Shown here: piece by piece, positions 1-9,636 of the stretch
How the letters are laid out: each line of letters opens with the position of its first letter
How positions within the stretch are numbered: position 1 is the stretch's first letter
Source: Spinellus fusiger
Lineage: Eukaryota; Mucoromycota; Mucoromycetes; Mucorales; Phycomycetaceae
DNA: 39,504 bases
Reading direction: 5' to 3'
NCBI GenBank assembly: GCA_025094145.1
Contig: JALLLS010000150.1
Span: forward strand, 1 to 39,504
Translations under genes and position numbers: made by a program
The notes under the pieces: model-generated
What the model was told of the DNA's origin: nothing
Seen by the model: only the letters and a program-made list of their open reading frames with translations
The model's database searches: none

Positions 1-2304
1 TTGGACTATTGCACACTTTGATGGACTCCATCTGAAACCCAGAGACAGTGAGTGTTGTTCTGCTACTTGCAGCATGCTTTGGACTTCCTGGGGACTACCA
101 ATGATGGCTATGTCATCTGCAAAGAAGAGAGAGTTGATAACTGTTGGTCTTGGTTCTGGTAGAGCATTGGATGCATCTAGTAAGTAGTTGTACTCTCTCA
201 GTGAAGATGGTGAAGTAGATGAGACAACTGTTGGAGAATGTACAAAAGGTATAGACCTGAAGGCAGCTGGAAGAGAGTTAATGTATATAGAATACAAGTG
301 AGGACTTAGCACTGATCCTTGAAGCACTCCAGCCACAGGGACAAAAGCAGGAGAGACATAGTTGCTCAGTAGAACACTGATGGAGACCTCATCAAACATG
401 TTGACTAGAAGTGCCAGGAAAGCAGGTGGGGTGTTTCTCTTTTTGAGAGCATTCCATATCACTTTACAGTCAACTGTGTCATAAGCTGCCTTGATGTCCA
501 GATAGGCCACTACTGGGTACTTGTGATGCTGTTTGTAGTGCTGGCTGATGATACTGTGAAGGCACAGGGCCTGGTCAAGAGCACCTCTTCTTGGTCTAAA
601 ACCACCTTGGGCCACATCCAGAGGCAGGGAGAACTTATGCAACATGGGTGCAAGACACATTTCAGACAGCTTCCTCACTACTGAGGTAAGAGAAATATGC
701 CTATTGTTGGCAGGATTGTCTGGACTACCCTTCTTGTAGATAGGAAAGACCTGTGCTTGGTGCCATGGTGAGGGGACATAGGCCCATTGCCAGCAAACTG
801 TAAACAAGTTAGACAGAACAGGTGCAATCACAAACTTGATGGACTTAATCATCTCTGCTCTGATGTGGTCTGAACCTGGTGCATTTCAAGATGGCAGAAA
901 GGCAATCCAGTGTAATACATCTGCTGAAGTCAAAGGTGCATTGCTAGCAGAGAAAGGTAGCTGTGGTAATGTTGGTGCTGGTGCAGGTTGTCTTACTTCA
1001 GGCAGAATACCTCCACTGTAGATAGTCTCCAAGTGTCTTCCCATTGCTGTGGCAGCTGCTTCTGGTCCATCAGGGTGCTGGTATGTGGTCTGCTTCTGCC
1101 TATGTTGTCTCAGCTGCTTGATCTTTGAGGTTGTCTTTGCAAAGTCTCTCTCCATTGCCTGACAGAAGGCATGCCATGCTCTTCTTTTGGCAGCCTGCAC
1201 TTCACTTCTAAATGATGCTACTGCTGCTTGGTGCTTCTTCCACCAGTAGACTTTGTCAAGGCCAACAGCACGTCTCCATCTTCTGTAGTGTCTATCTCTC
1301 AGGTCAGCTACCTCCTGTAGTGATGTAGACCAAAAGGCCTTCCAGTGTGTGGGTCTTGGACGTTTGCTACCTACAGAGAGATCAAGTGCCTTGTATACAT
1401 TATTGTTAAAGTGCTCAGTCAACTGGTCAATGGGAGGCTGTGATCTTGGTGGAAAGGCTACTAAGGCTGCTAGCTCTGTGCTAAGACTTTGTGACAATGT
1501 CTGGAAATGGTGTGCATACAGCTTACCAACGTCAGGCTCCTTCAATCTAGACAAGTTCCATAGTCTTCTGAGAGGTGGTGGTGAGAGGTGAAAGTCAGAG
1601 AGATCATAATCAAAAGACAAAGTGAGAAGTCTATGATCAGAGTTCAGTGAGTGCTTGGTATCAACCTCTATGCATGAATTGGTAAGTGGTGTGTTGGTGA
1701 TGAAGAGGTCAATGATACTACTAAGCTGTTGCTGTTGCCTGAATGAGATGTAGGTAGGCTGACCAAATGCAAGAGAAGAGTTCAGGACTGCCAGGCCTTG
1801 TTCTTCTATCCAAAAAAGCAAGGCATTTCCTCTGGAGTTGGATGCATGATCACCAACATGATCACCAAGGCATGCATTGAGGTCTTCACAGATCAGGGTG
1901 TCATTGTTCAAAGGAATGGTATTGAGAACCTCTAGGGCTTCTTCTGTGGATAGGGAGGGGGGAAGGTAAAGGCATACAATTCTAATGGATCCAAATTGGA
2001 CTCCAAGGGCATAGGGGGTGGGCATAGAGATATGGGTGACATAATAGGAGCATAGGGGATAGATGAGAGCACAGATACCCATGGAACCATGGTAGTTGCC
2101 TACCACTGGCTTACCATAAGTGTGGAACTGTGTCCATGATGTGGGGAGGAGTGAGGGAGAAAGGAGCCATGTTTCTGTGATGAAGAGCATAGTAAATGAG
2201 TGTGTGTGTTGCATAATGTCATGTACCAAAGACTGTTGAAGTCCATTGGCATTCCAGAGTCCCAGAGAGACTCTATTCATAAGTTGTGTTTTCTTCTGAG
2301 GCAT
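1..2304 (-). pseudogene. LINE ORF2: APE-type endonuclease plus reverse transcriptase, one in-frame TGA
   Basis: The endonuclease half (first 250 residues or so) shows the APE-fold signatures in order: NANG, TETWL, a DLNACLGDH segment, SIIDLFITN and NSDHRL. These are the metal-binding and catalytic stations of LINE endonucleases. After a linker, the RT half runs from a motif that reads NAPGSDHI through SLTSVVRKL, GGFRPRRG, LDIKAAYD (first catalytic Asp) and FFADDIAI (YADD-box equivalent), and is open to window position 1. The only lesion seen is one TGA at 886-888, just before NAPGSDHI, where related enzymes usually have a basic residue. It could be a CGA-to-TGA transition. The start at 2302-2304 is an ATG; another ATG in the same frame lies at 2278-2280. 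The element would be inactive unless the stop is read through. Confidence 0.85.
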
Positions 2305-3259
2305 CTAGCATTTCTTCATCTGTTTGTGGTGCCTTAAATGCTGTTGATTCCCTGTCTCTGTCCTGGTACTGCTTCCTCTTGTTGGGGTTCTCAGGGATCT
2401 GGGATTCTTCAATCCATCCTACCTCAGCAAATGCTGTGGCCACAGAGAAGGCTGTGTGGGGGTGCATGTAGGCAATGGCCTGGAGGCATCTGCTCTCATG
2501 CAGGTGGATGGCTTCTGAGGCCAGGTCCTCTTTTGACAGTGTTGCATATTTGGGATCAGCAAGGTGCTCTGGTGCTGTAGGATCAAAGTCCTTGTAGGTG
2601 GTGATGCCAGCCTTTTCCAAGAGAGACAGCACTTCTGGCTCATACTGAAGGTGCACCAACAGGCCAATGACAGATCTGGCATGGAAACAGACATCCAGGG
2701 TGTGTCCAGCATCAAAGCCAAGGGTTCTGAGGAGCTTATGCACTTCTGGACAGTTTATGCATCTTCTGCGGGAGATGTACACATAGTTGTACCCTTGTTC
2801 ACCTACTGAGACAGTGAAGGCTCTTGTTGCAGCAGCAACACGTCTCTCTGAAGGCTGTGACCTCTTGACAGGAGCCTTGGCACGTTTCTTGGCCACTGTG
2901 GCCCAAGAAGAGTCCTTGACAGTAGGCAGACCTTGTAGTGGATCAGTTGCTCTACTCTTTGGTGTCTGTGTTTCCTTTGGTTTCAGGACATTGGTGGGGG
3001 CTGGGACTGTTGGTGATGCTGCTGCTGCTTTGAGAGCACTGATCTCTGCCTCCAGAGCCTTGACTGTCCCTTGCAGTCTTGAGTTTTCTTCCAGGAGTCT
3101 CTCAAAAGCATCAAGCTTTTGCTGCTGGTGATTATGCTGTCTGACCTGATTTATCTCATCAGAGAGCAAAGTCAACACCAAAATAATGTCAGCTTGGGAG
3201 GGAGCAGCTGTGTTTTGCTGCAACTGCAGCAACTGTTGGTGGGTATTCCCAAAAGACAT
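2273..3259 (-). CDS. LINE ORF1 protein (coiled-coil, nucleic-acid-binding type)
   Basis: This is an intact frame of 328 residues starting at an ATG (MSFGNTHQQ). The N-terminal third is Gln/Leu/Glu-rich with heptad-like spacing (about residues 10-90) and predicts a coiled coil, the trimerising part typical of LINE ORF1 proteins. A basic Ser/Thr/Pro/Lys linker follows, then a more globular C-terminal half with a CINC pair, and an acidic tail. No CCHC zinc knuckle is visible. By analogy it would bind element RNA and chaperone target-primed reverse transcription. It ends inside the start of ORF2: the stop lies 2 nt past an in-frame ORF2 ATG. The sequence match to any known ORF1 family is not recognised; the assignment rests on position and architecture. 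Confidence 0.7.
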   Translation of the reverse strand: MSFGNTHQQLLQLQQNTAAPSQADIILVLTLLSDEINQVRQHNHQQQKLDAFERLLEENSRLQGTVKALEAEISALKAAAASPTVPAPTNVLKPKETQTPKSRATDPLQGLPTVKDSSWATVAKKRAKAPVKRSQPSERRVAAATRAFTVSVGEQGYNYVYISRRRCINCPEVHKLLRTLGFDAGHTLDVCFHARSVIGLLVHLQYEPEVLSLLEKAGITTYKDFDPTAPEHLADPKYATLSKEDLASEAIHLHESRCLQAIAYMHPHTAFSVATAFAEVGWIEESQIPENPNKRKQYQDRDRESTAFKAPQTDEEMLDASEENTTYE

Positions 3260-3451
3260 GGTGTATCTACTGCTATTCAAGTGGTGATGACCTGAAACTT
3301 GGACAGTAGGTGGGGAGGTGGGTGATGTTGATGGATGGATTGTGTTTTTTGATGGATGCAGTGTTTTGGTGATGGATGGATGATTTTCAAATTTGGATAG
3401 ACTTACAATTTTGGTTTTTGAAAAAAGTGTTGCTTAGCAGAAAGAGAGATA

Positions 3452-3465
3452 CCTTCTTGGCTCAG
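3452..3465 (+). repeat. 14-nt tRNA-Thr 5' fragment (first upstream copy)
   Basis: CCTTCTTGGCTCAG is identical to nucleotides 2-15 of the tRNA-Thr gene at 4813. It lies between the 5' end of the minus-strand LINE and a SINE-like repeat and reads like a target-site duplication left by insertion into the tRNA gene. Confidence 0.6.
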
Positions 3466-3875
3466 ATTAAACTTTTTATTTTTATTGTTACAAGTATAAT
3501 TGCTGCAATATTAAAGATCATTAATAGCTATACTTCAGAAACCAATTGCTGCAGGAGAAGCATGTTGTTCACTCCAGAACAAGACCCAAAGGAAATCAGA
3601 GACAGAGAACAATGGCATCAAACTCCTGCTTGGGAGGCAGGACCAGGGAAGGCTGTGATGGGAGCCCTGTATGGGAGCCCTGTATGGGAGGAGAAAAGGA
3701 CAGGATACATGGTTGAAACCACCAGCCAAGACTGCAGAACCAAGAACAGGCCAAAACCACCACCAGAGAAAGGGTAGGTGGCTGAAAGTGTCATTTGACC
3801 CTGAGATCCTGGGGTCAACCCCAGGATCTCAGGGGTGCACAGGACAAGTGCTACCCATTGAGCTATGAAAGTGTC
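3466..3875 (-). repeat. SINE-like element, copy 1, with tRNA-like head
   Basis: Read on the minus strand, the unit begins with a tRNA-like head holding an A-box-like TAGCTCAATGGG (3853-3864) and a B-box-like GGGTTGACCCC (3811-3821). A body follows, and the unit ends in an A/T-rich tail next to the 14-nt tRNA fragment. A stretch of about 45 nt in the body (about 3685-3733) is nearly identical to 4611-4657 in the second copy. Pol III promoter boxes, a shared body and an A-rich 3' end are SINE hallmarks. The anticodon arm of the head does not fold, so this is not a tRNA gene. The exact boundaries are uncertain. Confidence 0.45.
3799..3834. repeat. Perfect 17-bp inverted repeat with 2-nt loop
   Basis: CCCTGAGATCCTGGGGT is followed by CA and then by its exact reverse complement. 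It occupies the T-arm side of the tRNA-like head of SINE-like copy 1, where only a 5-bp stem would be expected. Confidence 0.9.
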
Positions 3876-4271
3876 CATGCTAGACACTGTCCTGTCAAAT
3901 AGAGTAATACTATTGGCTGCACATGTCTTCCCTTTTTGGAACACACATTATCCTGTGTGGATACACACAGATAATATAATATAATTAATAAGATAAATGC
4001 TAATGCAATATATTGTCTTGGCTTAATATTTTCACTGTGAAGAGAACATAAAGCCAAGACATGTATATGCAATTGTACACTGTAGAATTTAGTATAAATA
4101 ATCAAGTGAATTCAATGAATAAACATTATCTTCTATCTTCTCTTTTATTCTTCCTCTTTGATCTACGTGGGCTTCAGTCCAAACCAAGAACCACTAGCTA
4201 TTCCACTCTGTGCACATACCTTTGGGCTTAGAACTATTCTATCCAAACTAGGGAATGACAAAAGACAAATT
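3876..4271. other. Unassigned AT-rich spacer between the two SINE-like repeats
   Basis: No coding frame of any credibility and no RNA fold is recognised here. It contains short AT runs (3970-4000) and may be an older, decayed insertion. Confidence 0.5.
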
Positions 4272-4286
4272 GCCTTCTTGGCTCAG
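4272..4286 (+). repeat. 15-nt tRNA-Thr 5' fragment (second upstream copy)
   Basis: GCCTTCTTGGCTCAG equals nucleotides 1-15 of the tRNA-Thr gene at 4813. Together with that gene it brackets SINE-like copy 2 exactly, which is what a 15-bp target-site duplication would look like. Confidence 0.65.
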
Positions 4287-4812
4287 GTTAAAGATTTTTT
4301 ATTTTAGGAGTATTTTTCACAAGCTAGAAATAGTATAGTGACTCCAACAGACATATTAGGGAAGCATATTTTACATATAAGGATAGGAACATAGAATGAA
4401 AGGAAAGGAGTTGAAATACAGACAAATTACTAAGACTAAGACTTATTTGAAAGATAGGAAAGATTGCTTAATTAAGCCTGTGAGGGCATCCTTCCACCTG
4501 CTAGCACCCCAAGACCAGACCAGCCAAACCAGGAACCACACCAGAAAGAAAATGGCATTAAACCCTTTTTGGGCATATATGAACATAAGGACTGCAAGGC
4601 AGTGCCTGCATGGGAGGGAAAAGGACAGGACACATGGTTGAAACCACCAGCCAAGACCCCAAAACCAAAGGTAGTCACCCACCTTGCCAGAAAATTGGTA
4701 GGGGCTGGGATGCCTGTTTTAGAGCAGAAATTGTTCTTCCCTGGGATTTGAACCTTCAACCTCTGCAATGCTTAACAAATGTTACTACTAACTCGGCCAA
4801 GCCAAACATCCC
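4287..4812 (-). repeat. SINE-like element, copy 2, with tRNA-like head
   Basis: On the minus strand the head starts next to the tRNA-Thr gene with an A-box-like TGGCCGAGTTAG and a perfect B box GGTTCAAATCC (4744-4754), similar to a tRNA-Asn/Ser-type sequence but not foldable. The body shares about 45 nearly identical nucleotides with copy 1 (4611-4657), and the 3' end is A/T-rich and abuts the 15-nt tRNA fragment. The two copies share the body but carry different heads. Confidence 0.5.
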
Positions 4813-4885
4813 GCCTTCTTGGCTCAGTTGGCAGAGCGTCTGCCTAGTAAGCAGAAGGTCGCCAGTTCAATTCTGGCAGAAGGCA
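4813..4885 (+). tRNA. tRNA-Thr (anticodon AGT)
   Basis: A complete 73-nt cloverleaf can be drawn: acceptor GCCTTCT/AGAAGGC (7 perfect pairs), TG, D stem GCTC/GAGC with loop AGTTGGCA, anticodon stem TCTGC/GCAGA with loop CTAGTAA, a 5-nt variable loop, T stem GCCAG/CTGGC with loop TTCAATT, and discriminator A. The anticodon AGT (inosine-modified) decodes threonine ACN codons. There is no intron, and a T5 Pol III terminator starts 9 nt downstream. All stems pair perfectly, so the gene is probably functional even though mobile elements have inserted directly at its 5' end. Confidence 0.95.
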
Positions 4886-4893
4886 CTAATTTA

Positions 4894-4898
4894 TTTTT
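4894..4898 (+). terminator. Pol III T5 terminator of tRNA-Thr
   Basis: TTTTT lies 9 nt after the discriminator base, the usual position for RNA polymerase III termination. Confidence 0.75.
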
Positions 4899-5694
4899 AG
4901 AGTATTACTTTAAATTTTATACATTATTATTTTAAATATAAGAATGTTACTCTATTGAATATTAAGGAATATATACTTTTTGAGATGTCATCTTTGTGTT
5001 TTTAAGTCAAAGGTATACTGAACAGTAGAACTTGTGGTTAAACTCTGTTGTTTATTATTTTGAATTGCTACATCTTTTATTCTTTTTCTAAAGACTTTAG
5101 CTTCAAGGGTGTTAAATTTGAAAGGAATTAATCAGACTCAAAACAAGATACTTTTATTAAAACAATTTTGACATGTCTATTGTAAAGGATCACTGGAAAC
5201 AGGTAGGAAAAGAGTACTAGGTGTTGTGCAAATAAGATGAGATATAGTAGATAGTATAAGCTGATAACAGAATGTGGATTTTATTATGACAATTGGATAA
5301 GTATTTATATGAATGTTTCTATGGTACTATCCAATTACTAAGTGACATATGCTATATGAATAATAAAGGAGTGTATGATCAGTGACATAGAAGTGATGTA
5401 AAATAAAGGAGTGATGTTGATGGCAGGGAAAATGGTGTAAAAAGGAGTGTTCAGATTAGGTCATCACATCTATTTATACTAAATAGACAAGTGGCTGTGT
5501 ACTGAATATGATCTATTACTGTTTTAGGATGCTTGTCAAATAATGGCCTGTTCAGTAGACTTTAATATGTGGTGTCTTAACTATAGATTACATTGTAGAA
5601 AGGAGACAACTTAATAATTGGTCTATGACTGCTACCATTGTCTTCATGATTACAACAAAGGGTATGCTATTGAAATACTATGTGTCATGTTCTG
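4899..5694. other. AT-rich intergenic stretch
   Basis: I see no gene, RNA fold or convincing repeat between the tRNA and the left end of the Plavaka-like element. Confidence 0.6.
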
Positions 5695-6209
5695 ACTTCA
5701 ATCCAAAGATTCTTCATGAATTGGTCAACATGAGTAGTATGCTGTGACATTCAGAATACTCTATGAAATCTTGAGTGCACACAAGTACCATAGTACATCT
5801 CTGTATCATCTCACTGATTGGTTGTAACTACAAATCAACCTTCTAAGCTCAAATTATTATTGGACACTTAATGAGCTGCCTTCATCTATAAATCCTTAGT
5901 GGATTAAATAAGACCTATCAAAGGCAATTAAAATTGAAGACATAATAGATGGCTCTATATTGGTGTGCTTATTCAATGAACCAACCATAAGGCTCCAACA
6001 TGTAGTCTACCATTAGGTAGAACACCTACACCAACCATACAGTTGCATCTATCAATAAGCTATGCCATAAACTAATCATTAACTACCAAAAGGTAGAATG
6101 CCACTGAAGGATAAGCACCCACAAAAAGTATAAATAATAAACCACTCTTCACTTAATAAAAATTATCTTTGTTCAGTCTCATTACTTTCTACTTGTCTGA
6201 ATAATCACA
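5695..6209 (+). repeat. Left terminal inverted repeat of the Plavaka-like element
   Basis: 515 bp, the reverse complement of 9122-9636 with about four transition differences and no indel. It contains small palindromes around CTACCATTAGGTAG and CTACCAAAAGGTAG that may serve as subterminal transposase sites. Confidence 0.9.
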
Positions 6210-8755
6210 TGTGTGTTGAGATACACTTTTCCCCAAAAGATACAGCAACATCCCAAGAAGGTGACTGCCTGTTGGTGTGCAGTATGTGTTCCCAGATGAA
6301 CTTGTTAAACTGTTCACCTCTCTCCGTCTTGTAGCAAACTGGTGAACCAAAATGCAAGATATTATTGAAAATAGCGGGCTTGACCACCTATTCTTGTAGA
6401 ACCTATTATAGCTATTCCATATATGTAAAATGTAGATTAGCATAAATAGTGAGAAGAAATGCACCCTTTGCATTTTTGAGAAATATAATCTTATTATTCC
6501 AAACAGTACACTTTTGCTTAAGGATTTCAAACAATATCTTCATACAGGTGGTGAAGAAGATGCATCTTTAGGGTGCTGCTGATGGATGTCTTCTTTGCAG
6601 ACGCATTTAGAGCCGGCAGTTTGTCATACAGGTTGATAGAAGCAGCCAACTTTTTTGTGGCAGATCTCACCTTATCCACATACATGTCCAAACATGCCTC
6701 AATATCCTGCATGCAAAGAAGAGACACAAGCAAACCAAGCTTCACAAAACAATCAAGGATGATTGCTTTCAAGTTGTTGTTGCTTATGAATCTTTTTTGG
6801 GTGAGATCACACAGGATGGTGGGCATTTGCTGGACAACAATCTTGAAGTCTCTACCAAGATAAGACCCACACAGGTGAAAAGGAGTATGGTGCTTTCTTG
6901 AGAAAGCTTTAGAGCTGTACTTGGAGAAGCTTTCTTCCAAGTGCTTGACTTCCTTCTCAGTGTAAAAGGGCACCATGCCAATCACAAGATGCTTAGCAAC
7001 ACCAAGAAAGATGGTGTGGAGTATCTCCACTGGGCAATCCATGGTCAGATCCCATGACTCAAGAGACAAGAGTGCTTTACCACCAGTCAACTTGTAGCCA
7101 GTGCTGGGGTTACTTCTGAGACTGTTGTTATCAGGGTTGCTGTCACAACGTTGGCACATCTCCACCAACTCTTCTTTTGTTCTGGCAGGGGCATCACCTT
7201 CCTGCTCCACTGCTCCACATCCACATCCATTTCTCCAGTGGCACTTTCTACATGGCAGATTGGCCCTTGCACCAAGACTACATGCAATTGCCACATGCAT
7301 GGGATTATCTGCCATGATGAGGTGAAGCACACCAACAACAAGGACAGACTCACCAAACTCTACATCAAACATCTCTATGCCTCTCTCCAACGCCTTGAGG
7401 TCCTTTAGCAGCTCTAAAAGTATCTCCATTGCTGATAGCTTGTTGCTGGTACAGAGAAACAACAGATTCTCAACCTTGTTCTGCTCTTTGAGAGGCATGG
7501 TAGCAGGAGACATAACCCAACTCTCAGATTTGTTTCACTTCTTAGTGGTATTGCCACTTGTGTCATCCAAAAACAAGTTCAGAGGCACAATTTTCACTGG
7601 CATGAACTGTTTGTTGGGATTGGTGGTGACTCTTTTGAGTAGGTGGTAGGTGGTGGAGTTGGTGTGGGAGTGGGTGGGAAGTTGGACATCTCTAACAATG
7701 TCTAGAAGAACAATGTTGTTGACAAAAAAACCAGGTGCTTCCTTGTAAGCCTCAGCCATCAACCTATCACATGAAGTGAAGAAAGAGGCAAGCTTATATG
7801 TTGCTGTTGTTGTTATTCCTTCACCAGGAGAAGTGCACACAATATCTCCTACCCAGAGATCTACAGAGGAGCCATTGATGTTGACAGCCACCATGGGGTG
7901 CTGGAACAGTGGATGTGTTCTCCACTTCTTTCCTTGATGGGGCAAAACACTCTGGTTGGGTGTTTTGTTAGGCAAGGCAGAAAGCATTGCTGTTTTGAGG
8001 GGGCTGGTGGCAAGGAGCTTTAAGTGCTCAGATGGTTTATTCATCAAGAACTCATAGGTGGTGGGGGCAAGTCTTTGCATGTCTTAACCACTGCAACTTG
8101 GTGGGTGGTGGTAGGGAACTTGGGGACTTTGCTCTTTGTTCTCTTCTCAAGGTTAAGGATCCTGTCCAAGGCAGGCATGTTTTCTTGGGGGTTGGCAAGA
8201 GTGGCATCCCTAACATCCTTGCACAAAGACACAACCTTCCCTGCAAGTGCCTTGGAAAAGCAACTCTCATTCTCGGAAAAGAAACAATGCAAGATTATCT
8301 CTAATCTTGAAGAGAATGGGAATATGCCCTCCACAAAGACAGTCTCCTCAAAAGCATTGTTGTTGCTGTCAAACTCCTCTTCTCCAGCAGCCCAAAGAGG
8401 TTCTTCTTTGAGCACTTCCTCAGCTTCAACAATCTCTGGCTCATCATCACTCTTCTCTTCTACACAGAAGACTGTGGTGATGGCAGAGAGAGGTCTGTAA
8501 ACAATAGCAATAAAGCATGATGAGTTTGGTTCTTATTATTCTATGCCTCTATTTCTATAATAAATACCAAGAAGACTCAGCCATGGAGCTATTCAAAGTA
8601 GAGAATGAGCAACATTACTTTTAGACTTAAGATTAATCTTACATGTTGTGGGTGGCAGTGTGTTCTTTCATATTTCCTTTTGTTTTGAATGTCTTTTTGC
8701 AGACAGTGCAGGTGGGAATTTCATTTTTCTTGAAGTTGATGGTGGTGAAAGACAT
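6205..8755 (-). pseudogene. Plavaka-like transposase (N-terminal C2H2 finger), nonsense plus frameshift
   Basis: Exon 1 (8755-8643) starts at an ATG and encodes a C2H2 zinc finger (C-x2-C-x12-H-x3-H), as is common at the N terminus of Plavaka transposases. It ends at a GTAAGA donor. Exon 2 starts at about 8494 with an acidic segment, then shifts frame near 8060-8085. It continues through the conserved LFLDDTSGNTTKK block, then an in-frame TGA (7535-7537) where the family has Trp, then ADNPMH...CRKC and the remaining core. A 145-nt intron (6388-6532) leads to the last exon, which has the family-typical TERGEQFNKF and NRQSPSWD segments and stops at 6205-6207. Apart from these two lesions the frame is open. 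It would bind the inverted repeats and cut DNA if intact. Confidence 0.75.
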
Positions 8756-8764
8756 GGTAAGGAA

Positions 8765-9078
8765 GATTTCAATATAAGAAGAGAGTGAGTTATTTGACTT
8801 ATGAATTTTGACTTGATAAATTATTGAAAAGTGAAGGCTAAAGTGATACCTCACCAGAATGAAAATATTTTCTATTCTCTGGTCTGTTATTATTCTGTTA
8901 TTTCTCATACTGCCCCTACAACTCAACACCCAAGTACTCATCAAGATGAACATAACTGAGCAAGGTAATGTACTATTATTAACAAAGAGAAACAATAGAA
9001 AGAGGTGATAGACACTACCAAAGGCTATTTTTGAGATAAAAAGGTAAGCAGTGTCATCATCTGGGCTTGAGTTCAATG
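8765..9078 (-). repeat. Plavaka 5' leader, also present as an isolated fragment at 22.6 kb
   Basis: This leader upstream of the transposase ATG is clearly homologous to 22622-22950 in inverted orientation. Both copies keep a short frame with the shared segment RNNRIITDQRIENIFILVRY, but the candidate ATG present at 22.6 kb is TTG here. Confidence 0.75.
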
Positions 9079-9121
9079 TAATCTACAAGACATAGTACTA
9101 ACTCTTCTTCTAATAGATGAT

Positions 9122-9636
9122 TGTGATTATTCAGACAAGTAGAAAATAACGAGACTGAACAAAGATAATTTTTATTAAGTGAAGAGTGGTTCATTATTTA
9201 TACTTTTTGTGGGTGCTTATCCTTCAGTGGCATTCTACCTTTTGGTAGTTAATGATTAGTTTATGGCATAGCTTATTGATAGATGCAACTGTATGGTTGG
9301 TGTAGGTGTTCTACCTAATGGTAGACTACATGTTGGAGCCTTATGGTTGGTTCATTGAATAAGCACACCAATATAGAGCCATCTATTATGTCTTCAATTT
9401 TAATTGCCTTTGATAGGTCTTATTTAATCCACTAAGGATTTATAGATGAAGGCAGCTCATTAAGTGTCCAATAATAATTTGAGCTTAGAAGGTTGATTTG
9501 TAGTTACGACCAATCAGTGAGATGATACAGAGATGTACTATGGTACTTGTGTGCACTCAAGATTTCATAGAGTATTCTGAATGTCACAGCATACTACTCA
9601 TGTTGACCAATTCATGAAGAATCTTTGGATTGAAGT
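9122..9636 (-). repeat. Right terminal inverted repeat of the Plavaka-like element
   Basis: Mirror of the left arm; same length, about 99 percent identical by eye. Confidence 0.9.

Larger units (their letters stand above)
1..3440 (-). mobile_element. LINE family 1 (non-LTR retrotransposon), 3' end outside window
   Basis: A two-ORF non-LTR retrotransposon lies on the minus strand. Its 5' leader (about 3260-3440) is rich in GATG/GGATG repeats and is followed by ORF1 and then an APE-endonuclease/RT ORF2 that runs off the window start. ORF1 and ORF2 overlap. The order of parts and the Y/FxDD reverse-transcriptase core identify the class. The left edge is cut by the window, so the 3' UTR and tail cannot be seen. 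The 5' edge sits about 12 nt before a 14-nt fragment identical to the start of the tRNA-Thr gene found at 4.8 kb. Confidence 0.85.
5695..9636 (-). mobile_element. Plavaka-like (CMC/CACTA-type) DNA transposon with 515-bp terminal inverted repeats
   Basis: The element is bounded by two inverted arms of equal length (5695-6209 and 9122-9636). The arms differ at about four positions by my alignment, all transitions. Between them is a minus-strand transposase of the fungal Plavaka/Tnp2 type. The outer edge reads ACTTCAATCCAAAG. The transposase stop codon (6205-6207) falls just inside the left arm. The high arm identity implies recent movement or conversion, although the encoded transposase is broken. 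The superfamily call rests on transposase motifs; no clear target-site duplication was found. Confidence 0.8.

Noticed and set aside
3799..3868. tRNA gene on the minus strand
   Set aside because: A and B boxes are present but the anticodon and acceptor arms do not pair; treated as a SINE head.
4743..4811. tRNA-Asn/Ser gene on the minus strand
   Set aside because: Perfect B box, but acceptor and anticodon stems fail; treated as a SINE head.
8639..9076. 145-codon frame read as one protein through the Plavaka leader
   Set aside because: Only the last 38 codons are coding (zinc-finger exon from the ATG at 8755, ending at a GTAAGA donor); the upstream part is leader and starts at TTG.
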